A stretch of 5,027 nt of DNA, taken from positions 1-5,027 of the forward strand of contig JAOUPW010000193.1 of assembly GCA_029879665.1 (NCBI GenBank), read 5' to 3'. Made by a program: the position numbers and the translations under genes. The notes under the pieces were generated by a model. The model did not search any database. It was not told where the DNA came from and worked only from the letters and a program-made list of their open reading frames with translations. The stretch comes from Rhodospirillales bacterium. GTDB taxonomy: Bacteria > Pseudomonadota > Alphaproteobacteria > Rhodospirillales > JAOUPW01. Positions 1 to 5,027 of this stretch are shown here, one piece after another; position 1 is the stretch's first letter; every line of letters begins with the position of its first letter.

Positions 1-1538
1 AACCTGTCGCGGGCGGTCCCAGACACGGCACCCATAGCGACCGCCAGCACCCGGTAACCGTCCACGGCCATCGCTTCGGCCTCGGCAAGGCCTGCGTTGA
101 GGTCAATTCCCCGGCACATGGGCAGGACGTCTTCAGCCGCGCCCTTGACGAAGGCCGTCAGGGTATCGCCGTCCCGGTTAAAGCTGGCGGCGTAGCGGCG
201 CGATGAATCGAAGGGGATAAAACCGATTTCGGGATAACGTTCCAGTACATCTTCGCGGACGACTCCGGCCTTGGCGGCGAATACAAGAAAAGCGATATCC
301 ACCGTATCCCCGAACCGGTGATCGCCGCCTTCGCTCCGGCGGAAGGTCGCCTCGTTGCAAAGGGCGGCGGCCAGGGCCAGGGATTTGATCCCGCCTTGCC
401 CTTCTTCGTTCAAAGAACCATCGACCGGCATGATCCCCCCTTGCGGTTCGTAGCCTTCGCCTTCCACCTGGAGCCGGCCGACCCCCGGAACCAGCAACCG
501 TTTTACCGTCAATTTGTTCAGGGTCAGGGTGCCGGTCTTGTCGCTGGCGATCAGGGTGCAGGCGCCCAGGCCTTCCACCGCCGGCAACCGGCGGACAATG
601 ACCCGCCGCCGCGCCATTCGCGCCGCGCCGACAGAGAGCGCGACGGTAATCGCCACTGGCAGACCTTCGGGAATTGCGGAAACGGCAAGGGCCACCGCAA
701 CGAAAAAAATTTGCGCCAGGTCCATGCCGCGCAGGAACTGGGCCACGGCCAGCATCGCCACCGCGGCGATGATCACCAGCCCCAGGTTGCGGGTGAATTT
801 TTCAAGACGAAGAACCAGCGGCGGCGGCGCGGATCCGGTGGCCGTCAGGGCCTGGGCGATCCGGCCGATTTCCGTATGCAGCCCGGTGAGAACGACCATG
901 CCTTCCCCCCGGCCGCTGATCACCATACTGCCGGCGTGCAACAGGGTGGCCCGGTCCCCGGTCGGCGTTTCCGCATCAAGCCTGGCGTCCGGGTTCTTTT
1001 CAACGGGAAGGGATTCTCCGGTGAGAAGCGATTCATCGACGTGCACTTCCTGTGCAGAAAAAAGCCGGATATCGGCGGGAACCCTGGTTCCCGACTCCAG
1101 CAACACCATATCTCCCGGCGTCAGTTCGGCGCTGTCGGCCTGGACCCGGAGCCCATCTCTGATAACGGCAACCCGGTTTTTGATCATCATGCCAAGCGCT
1201 TCGGCGCTGGTTTCGGCCTTCCATTCCTGGACCGTGCCGACCGCCGCATTGACCTGAAGCACGACAAAAATAAAGATTGCGTCGGTCAGTTCGCCGATGG
1301 CAAGCGACATCACCGTTGCCGCGAGAAGGAGGTAGATCAGCGGGCTTTTGAATTGGCGCAGAAAAACCCTGATCATTCCGGAACGGGGTGGACTGGGCAA
1401 AATGTTGGCGCCGAATTCCGCACGGCGGCGGGCCGCTTCGGACTCGCTTAAACCCCGGCGGGTGCTGTCCAACGCCTCCATCACCGCGTCCGGTGTCATG
1501 GAATGCCAGTTTCGGTGAAGCAGATGTTCGATCGGCAT
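1..1538 (-). CDS. P-type cation-transporting ATPase, Ca2+-ATPase-like (P2A type), 3' end missing
   Basis: ATP-driven cation pump of the inner membrane. The frame is open from an ATG at 1538 to the left edge, giving the first 512 residues of a protein normally around 850-900. Seen in order: an N-terminal cation-ATPase domain (about 1-60, with a W-H-S...GLSESEA pattern typical of family starts); hydrophobic hairpin TM1/TM2 (about 64-104); actuator domain with TGES at 173-176; TM3 (about 252-269); TM4 (about 273-297) with PEGLPV at 290-295; the phosphorylation motif DKTGTLT with catalytic Asp333; and part of the nucleotide-binding domain with IPFDSSRR from 441 and KGA at 465-467. PEGL in TM4 is the ion-binding motif of SERCA-like pumps, so Ca2+ is the best guess, but the TM5/TM6 residues that decide specificity lie outside the window. 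GDTVD (410-414) replaces the usual GDPTE-type motif. All visible catalytic motifs are intact. The start is supported by the family N-terminus; a weak GGAAG lies 10 nt upstream and an in-frame stop lies at 1578-1580. Confidence 0.93.
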   Translation of the reverse strand, partial: MPIEHLLHRNWHSMTPDAVMEALDSTRRGLSESEAARRRAEFGANILPSPPRSGMIRVFLRQFKSPLIYLLLAATVMSLAIGELTDAIFIFVVLQVNAAVGTVQEWKAETSAEALGMMIKNRVAVIRDGLRVQADSAELTPGDMVLLESGTRVPADIRLFSAQEVHVDESLLTGESLPVEKNPDARLDAETPTGDRATLLHAGSMVISGRGEGMVVLTGLHTEIGRIAQALTATGSAPPPLVLRLEKFTRNLGLVIIAAVAMLAVAQFLRGMDLAQIFFVAVALAVSAIPEGLPVAITVALSVGAARMARRRVIVRRLPAVEGLGACTLIASDKTGTLTLNKLTVKRLLVPGVGRLQVEGEGYEPQGGIMPVDGSLNEEGQGGIKSLALAAALCNEATFRRSEGGDHRFGDTVDIAFLVFAAKAGVVREDVLERYPEIGFIPFDSSRRYAASFNRDGDTLTAFVKGAAEDVLPMCRGIDLNAGLAEAEAMAVDGYRVLAVAMGAVSGTARDR

Positions 1539-1551
1539 ATCGAAACCACTT

Positions 1552-1587
1552 CCGGCCTTTTGCAAATGGCCCGGAATTCAAGGCCGG
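1552..1587 (-). other. Inverted repeat in the leader of the ATPase gene
   Basis: A perfect 8-bp inverted repeat (CCGGCCTT at 1552-1559 and AAGGCCGG at 1580-1587) has a 20-nt loop. An alternative, mutually exclusive hairpin pairs TTCCGG (1550-1555) with CCGGAA (1571-1576) and continues with two further C-G pairs across a one-base bulge. In the minus-strand transcript both use the segment just before the weak ribosome-binding site (GGAAG, 1549-1553), 10 nt from the ATG. The palindrome TTTGCAAA (1559-1566) lies in the loop. It could be an RNA structure affecting translation, a protein operator, or chance pairing in GC-rich DNA; no run of U follows it, so it is not a standard terminator. Confidence 0.3.
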
Positions 1588-1616
1588 CGGAAAAACCAAG
1601 CCTTACTCACTATACT

Positions 1617-1645
1617 AGGATACGCCTGACAAAGAGGGATGCCAA
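1617..1645 (-). promoter_or_regulatory. Candidate sigma70-type promoter for the ATPase gene
   Basis: On the minus strand TTGGCA (1640-1645; five of six bases match the -35 consensus) is followed after exactly 17 nt by TATCCT (1617-1622; four of six match the -10 consensus). It sits in the gap between the flavoprotein gene and the ATPase gene and would give a leader of roughly 70 nt. This is pattern matching only. Read-through from the upstream operon is equally possible, since no terminator is visible in the gap. Confidence 0.35.
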
Positions 1646-1669
1646 GCAGCCGGAGTTCCGATTAAATTT

Positions 1670-3058
1670 CTAGAACCTGACGATCTTTCCCGGATTCATG
1701 ATGTTATCGGGATCGAGCGCCTTCTTGACCGCGGCCATGACGTTGACCGCCTCGCCGTGTTCGGCATCGAGTATATCCATCTTGCCGTGTCCGACCCCAT
1801 GCTCGCCGGTACAGGTGCCGTCCATGGCGATCGCCCTTTTCATCAGCCGGTCATTAAGTGCCGTGGCTTCCGCGATTTCGTCCGGATTGCCGGGATCGAT
1901 AACCATGACCAGATGAAAATTTCCATCCCCCACATGCCCGACCACCGGCGCATAGAGAGAAGAAGCATCAACATCCTGTTTGGTCTCCAGGATGCAGTCG
2001 GCTAACCGGGAAATGGGAACGCAGACATCCGTCGCCCAGGGCTTGCCGCCGGGCCGCATTGCGGTCACTGCGTAGGCCGCGACATGGCGGGCTTCCCACA
2101 ACTTGTTCCGTTCTTCCGTCTTGGTCGCCCAGAGGAATTCGCCGCTGCCGTTTCCTGCGCAGATTTCACCGACCATTTCCGCCTGTTCCTTGACCCCGGC
2201 GTCGGTGCCGTGGAATTCGAGAAACAGGGTCGGCTTGACCGGAAAATTCAGTCCGGAATACCTGTTTACCGCATCCAGACCCGCGTCGTCCAAAAATTCG
2301 ATGCGGGCAATGGGAATTCCCATCTGGATTATCGAAATCACGGAATCAACCGCGCTCTTGATATCATTGAAGGACACCACCGCCGAGGAAATGGCTTCCG
2401 GAATTCCGAACAGTCGGACGGTGACTTCAGTGATCACGCCCAAAGTGCCTTCCGAACCGACAAACAGGCGGGTCAGATCGTACCCGGCGGCTGATTTTCG
2501 CGCCCGGCGGCTGGTCTGTATGATCCGTCCGTCGGCCAGAACCACGGTCATGGCCAGGACGCACTCGCGCATTGTGCCGTAGCGGACGGCGTTGGTGCCC
2601 GACGCCCGGGTTGCCGCCATGCCGCCGATGGACGCATCCGCCCCCGGATCGACGGGAAAAAACAGACCCGTGTTGTGAAGCTGGGTGTTGAGTTGCTTGC
2701 GGGTGACACCGGATTGAACGGTGGCGTCCATGTCTTCCGGATGAACGGCCACAACCGCGTTCATTTCGCACAAATCGAGACAAATACCGCCCTCGAGGGC
2801 GGCGATATGGCCTTCCAGCGAAGTGCCGGTGCCGTAGGGGATAACCGGCGCCTTGTGACGGGCACAGACCTTTACGATCTCGCTGACTTCCTCGGTGGAG
2901 CGGGGATAGACGACCGCGTCGGGAGGATAAGGCTTGTGATAGGACTCGTCAGTTCCGTGCTGGTCGCGCACGGATTGGGATAGGGTGAGCCTGTCGCCGA
3001 CAATGGCCCGAATCTCATTCAGCAGGCCGTCGGTAACCCGGGTCGAAAATGCGGCCAT
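1670..3058 (-). CDS. FAD-linked 2-hydroxyacid dehydrogenase, D-lactate dehydrogenase (LDHD)/GlcD family
   Basis: Flavoprotein expected to oxidise a D-2-hydroxyacid (D-lactate, glycolate or a relative) to the 2-oxoacid. It is 462 residues from the ATG at 3058. An N-terminal FAD_binding_4 (PCMH-type) domain spans about 45-182, with PYGTGTSLEGH at 74-84, FPVDPGADASIGG from 134 and GTNAVRYGTMRE at 154-165. A FAD-oxidase C-terminal domain spans about 219-460, with RIEFLDDA from 252, TDVCVPISRL from 343, GHVGDGNFH at 374-382 and GEHGVGHGK at 418-426. His375, His382 and Glu419 sit where the family binds the active-site metal, and the tail is the usual MNPGKIV. PVDPGADAS...GTNAVRYGTMR and the RIEFLDD segment resemble mitochondrial-type LDHD more than classical GlcD, which is also somewhat longer (about 499 residues in E. 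coli). It follows glcF by 39 nt, so co-transcription is likely. Electrons could pass to GlcF or directly to a cytochrome or quinone. Family certain; substrate uncertain. Confidence 0.95.
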   Translation of the reverse strand: MAAFSTRVTDGLLNEIRAIVGDRLTLSQSVRDQHGTDESYHKPYPPDAVVYPRSTEEVSEIVKVCARHKAPVIPYGTGTSLEGHIAALEGGICLDLCEMNAVVAVHPEDMDATVQSGVTRKQLNTQLHNTGLFFPVDPGADASIGGMAATRASGTNAVRYGTMRECVLAMTVVLADGRIIQTSRRARKSAAGYDLTRLFVGSEGTLGVITEVTVRLFGIPEAISSAVVSFNDIKSAVDSVISIIQMGIPIARIEFLDDAGLDAVNRYSGLNFPVKPTLFLEFHGTDAGVKEQAEMVGEICAGNGSGEFLWATKTEERNKLWEARHVAAYAVTAMRPGGKPWATDVCVPISRLADCILETKQDVDASSLYAPVVGHVGDGNFHLVMVIDPGNPDEIAEATALNDRLMKRAIAMDGTCTGEHGVGHGKMDILDAEHGEAVNVMAAVKKALDPDNIMNPGKIVRF

Positions 3059-3060
3059 AT

Positions 3061-3067
3061 CCTCCCC
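3061..3067 (-). promoter_or_regulatory. Ribosome-binding site that fixes the flavoprotein start
   Basis: The purine run GGGGAGG lies 2 nt before the ATG at 3058 and its AGGGG part lies 5 nt before. An in-frame TTG at 3073 would add five residues, but it would place this site inside the coding region and has no purine-rich site of its own upstream. The ATG at 3058 is therefore preferred. Confidence 0.6.
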
Positions 3068-3097
3068 TTTCAATTTAACAACAGCATACGTGAAATA

Positions 3098-4396
3098 TTA
3101 GACCATCCCCGATGGACGGGGGCCGCCGGTGGCCCAGTCCAGAAGTTCCACCGTATGCACCACGGGCATGCCGGTGGCGTCGCCGATCTGCACTAGGCAG
3201 CCGATGTTGCCGGTGGCGATGACCGAAGCCCCGGTCGCTTCCAAATGCGCCGCCTTTCGTTTCTGAAGCCGGCCCGCCAGTTCGGGCTGCATCAAATTGT
3301 AAGTTCCCGCCGAGCCGCAACAGAGATGACCTTCGGCCGGTTCAAAGACCTCGAAGCCTGCGTCCAGCAGTAGTTTTTTCGGCTCTTCCCGAATCTGCTG
3401 TCCATGCTGCAGGGAACAGGCCGAATGATAGGCTACCGCCGGCCGGTCCCGCGATACCGGCGCCTTGAGTCCGAGTTCGGCCACCACCTCGGTAATGTCC
3501 TTGGCCAAGGATGCCATCCGGGCGGCACGGGCGGCCCAGTCCGGATCCTTGCGCAACATGTAGCCGTAATCTTTGACCGTGGTACCGCAGCCGGAAGCAT
3601 TGATAACCACCGCATCCAGGCCGCCATTTCCCGCCACCCGTTCCCAGGCGGCGATGTTGGCCCGCGCCGCCTTCAGCGCGTCGGCTTCCCGGCCCATGTG
3701 ATGGACCAGGGCGCCGCAACATCCCCCGCCTTCGGCCACCACCACCTCGCAGCCGTGACGCGTGAGCAGCCGGACGGTGGCTTCGTTGATGGTGGGACGA
3801 AGAACCTGCTGGGCGCAGCCGTTCATCAGGACAATCCGTTTTCGTTTCGGCCCCTTGGCCGCGAACACCTGCGGCCGGTCCATGGACGAAGGCGCGGGAA
3901 TGCGGGCGGGGGCCATCTTCACCATCCCCTTCAAGCGTCCGGGCATGAGAAAGGCGAAGGGCTTTACCAACCAAGCGCCGATCAGGGCAAGCCGGAAGAC
4001 ACCCGGCCTTGGCAACACGGCGGCGAGGAGCGCGCGCAGCATTCGCTCCGGCCGGGGGCGAACAAAGCTCTCCTCGATTCTGGCGCGGCCCTGATCCACC
4101 AGATGCATGTAATGCACACCGGAGGGACACGTGGTCATGCACGAAAGGCAGGACAGGCAGCGATCCACGTGCTTGACCACCTTTTCCGTCACCCTTTCTG
4201 TATTTCGCGCCCTGTCTTCGAGCATGTTCTTGATCAGGTAGATCCGGCCTCGCGGGCTATCCAGTTCGTCACCCAGCAAGACGAACGTGGGACAGGTGGC
4301 CGTGCAGAAACCACAATGCACGCAGCTACGAAGAATATCGTTGGCGGACGAAAGGTCAGGATCGGCCAATTGCTCGGGAGTGAAGATGGTCCGCAT
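3098..4396 (-). CDS. glcF: Glycolate oxidase iron-sulfur subunit GlcF
   Basis: Electron-transfer subunit of membrane-associated glycolate oxidase (glycolate to glyoxylate), passing electrons from the flavin subunits towards the quinone pool. It is 432 residues, near the usual family length (about 400-430). Two [4Fe-4S] ferredoxin-type motifs are complete: C25-x2-C28-x2-C31-x3-C35-P and C80-x2-C83-x2-C86-x3-C90-P. Two CCG domains follow. The first has GC at 193-194, GGGCCG at 223-228 and a further Cys270 in NASGCG; the second has Cys327 in HSACS, HLCCGSAG at 357-364 and Cys400 in GNIGC. No cluster ligand appears to be lost. A moderately hydrophobic stretch near 125-152 is too interrupted to call a membrane helix. 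It starts 12 nt after the glcE stop behind a strong ribosome-binding site and is followed 39 nt later by the LDHD-like gene, as expected for one operon. The same architecture occurs in LutA/GlpC-type proteins, but the GlcE neighbour decides for GlcF. Confidence 0.96.
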   Translation of the reverse strand: MRTIFTPEQLADPDLSSANDILRSCVHCGFCTATCPTFVLLGDELDSPRGRIYLIKNMLEDRARNTERVTEKVVKHVDRCLSCLSCMTTCPSGVHYMHLVDQGRARIEESFVRPRPERMLRALLAAVLPRPGVFRLALIGAWLVKPFAFLMPGRLKGMVKMAPARIPAPSSMDRPQVFAAKGPKRKRIVLMNGCAQQVLRPTINEATVRLLTRHGCEVVVAEGGGCCGALVHHMGREADALKAARANIAAWERVAGNGGLDAVVINASGCGTTVKDYGYMLRKDPDWAARAARMASLAKDITEVVAELGLKAPVSRDRPAVAYHSACSLQHGQQIREEPKKLLLDAGFEVFEPAEGHLCCGSAGTYNLMQPELAGRLQKRKAAHLEATGASVIATGNIGCLVQIGDATGMPVVHTVELLDWATGGPRPSGMV

Positions 4397-4401
4397 CGCT
4401 T

Positions 4402-4408
4402 CCTCCCT
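4402..4408 (-). promoter_or_regulatory. Ribosome-binding site of glcF
   Basis: AGGGAGG lies on the minus strand 5 nt before the glcF ATG, immediately after the glcE stop codon (4409-4411). Strong match and spacing support the start at 4396 and fit coupled translation of the two subunits. Confidence 0.7.
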
Positions 4409-5027
4409 TTACCAGTCCGGGTCCATGCGGCCGGGATTGAGCACGCCATTGGGATCGAAGCTGTTCTTGATGCGCGCCGCCAGCGGGCCGAGGGGGCCGG
4501 AGTGCGGCTCGAAGACGGCAACCGATGACCGGATATCGTCCGCCGCCCGGATCAGGGTCGCATGCCCGCCGCATTCGCGAAGGGCGCCGCGTACGGTATT
4601 GCATCCGGCGTCGGGCAAAGGGTCGAGGGCCAGCCACAGCAGTCCGCCACCCCAGTCGTAGAAAACCTGCCCCGGCAGGGTTTGCAGAATTTTTTCCGCC
4701 ACCCGCGCCCCTTCGGAAGGCGGCACCGAAACCCGCCAGATCTGGGCCTCGAGTCGGTCCCAATAAAAGGCCGCATCCCTGATTTCCCGCCACAGGATTT
4801 CGGAATTGGAAGTATGCAGTTCATCCAGGTCGCCGGAGGGAGCCAGCAGCCCCTTCAAGGATGCGCACCGGGATTCCACCGACGGCGCCGGCCCTTCCAC
4901 CCGAATCGCCGTTACCGCCCCGGCGGATGAGGACACGCGGACGACGGCGGACCGCGCCGCCACGGCGGCCGGCAGATGGGCGGCCGCAGAAACTTCAAAG
5001 GAACTGGTGAGCGCGCTGATCATGGCC
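4409..5027 (-). CDS. glcE: Glycolate oxidase FAD-binding subunit GlcE, 5' end missing
   Basis: Second flavin-type subunit of glycolate oxidase, acting with GlcD and GlcF. The frame is open to the right edge, so only about 206 C-terminal residues of a protein normally 350-410 long are present. The Met at 5023 is internal in all likelihood, because the N-terminal FAD_binding_4 domain has not been seen. Counted from that Met, family hallmarks are the VSAAAHLPAA segment (11-20), the GGAVTA-like AGAVTAIRVEG (34-44), FYDWGGGLLWLAL (121-133), GGHATLIRA (152-160) and the C-terminal FDPNGVLNPGRM (189-200). The last is the standard ending of this flavoprotein superfamily. The stop is 12 nt upstream of glcF, indicating an operon. 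The promoter and the first part of the gene lie beyond the window. No frameshift or lost motif is visible in the part present. Confidence 0.93.
   Translation of the reverse strand, partial: AMISALTSSFEVSAAAHLPAAVAARSAVVRVSSSAGAVTAIRVEGPAPSVESRCASLKGLLAPSGDLDELHTSNSEILWREIRDAAFYWDRLEAQIWRVSVPPSEGARVAEKILQTLPGQVFYDWGGGLLWLALDPLPDAGCNTVRGALRECGGHATLIRAADDIRSSVAVFEPHSGPLGPLAARIKNSFDPNGVLNPGRMDPDW

Noticed and set aside
318..1451. Long plus-strand open frame of 377 codons, with another of 247 codons at 514-1257
   Set aside because: Both lie antisense to the P-type ATPase, whose conserved motifs are unmistakable. Their translations are low-complexity Arg/Gly/His-rich with no recognisable domain, as expected for shadows of GC-rich coding sequence.
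1..1538. Possible frameshifted or broken ATPase, because no complete minus-strand frame spans this region
   Set aside because: Codon-by-codon reading from 1538 to the left edge shows one uninterrupted frame with every motif in register. It only lacks a stop inside the window.
1033..1599. Minus-strand open frame of 188 codons overlapping the start of the ATPase
   Set aside because: It is in a different frame from the ATPase, has no recognisable domain, and covers the ATPase actuator and TM1/TM2 region, which is clearly coding in the other frame.
1588..1669. Search for a terminator after the flavoprotein gene
   Set aside because: Only a 4-bp CGGA/TCCG hairpin with a two-base loop is present near 1650-1660, and no T run follows. 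Not supportable as an intrinsic terminator.
1408..2403. Unexpectedly many GAATTC sites (about six between 1408 and 2403)
   Set aside because: Most fall in coding sequence as GAA TTC (Glu-Phe) or GGA ATT CC (Gly-Ile-Pro) codons, which this genome prefers. Spacing is irregular and there is no surrounding repeat.
3404..4528. Plus-strand open frame of 374 codons
   Set aside because: Antisense to glcF and the end of glcE; composition is His/Gly/Arg-rich with no family signature. A shadow of GC-rich codon use.

Overview
The window is a GC-rich bacterial segment with all recognisable genes on the minus strand, so the biological order runs from the right edge to the left. Protein style (GC-ending codons, GlcE/GlcF type, LDHD-type flavoprotein) suggests a proteobacterium, most likely an alphaproteobacterium. 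That placement is inference from family resemblance, not a search result.

Layout in transcription order: (1) C-terminal two thirds of glycolate oxidase FAD-binding subunit GlcE, cut by the right edge (4409-5027); (2) complete glycolate oxidase iron-sulfur subunit GlcF (3098-4396), starting 12 nt after glcE; (3) complete FAD-linked 2-hydroxyacid dehydrogenase (1670-3058), starting 39 nt after glcF and usually labelled GlcD, but with sequence motifs closer to the mitochondrial-type D-lactate dehydrogenase LDHD; (4) a 131-nt gap with a candidate promoter and a leader able to form hairpins; (5) N-terminal 512 residues of a P-type cation ATPase of the Ca2+-ATPase-like class (1-1538), cut by the left edge.

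Genes 1-3 read as one operon: flavoproteins oxidise glycolate and/or D-lactate-type 2-hydroxyacids, and GlcF carries electrons through two [4Fe-4S] clusters towards the respiratory chain. The usual order is glcD-glcE-glcF, whereas here the flavoprotein follows E and F. A classical glcD may therefore lie just beyond the right edge, with the third gene an additional D-2-hydroxyacid dehydrogenase. The ATPase is same-strand but probably a separate functional unit.

No RNA gene, mobile element, CRISPR array or clear terminator was seen. The content is mostly ordinary metabolism and transport. The points that deserve a second look are the identity of the LDHD-like protein and the structured leader of the ATPase gene.
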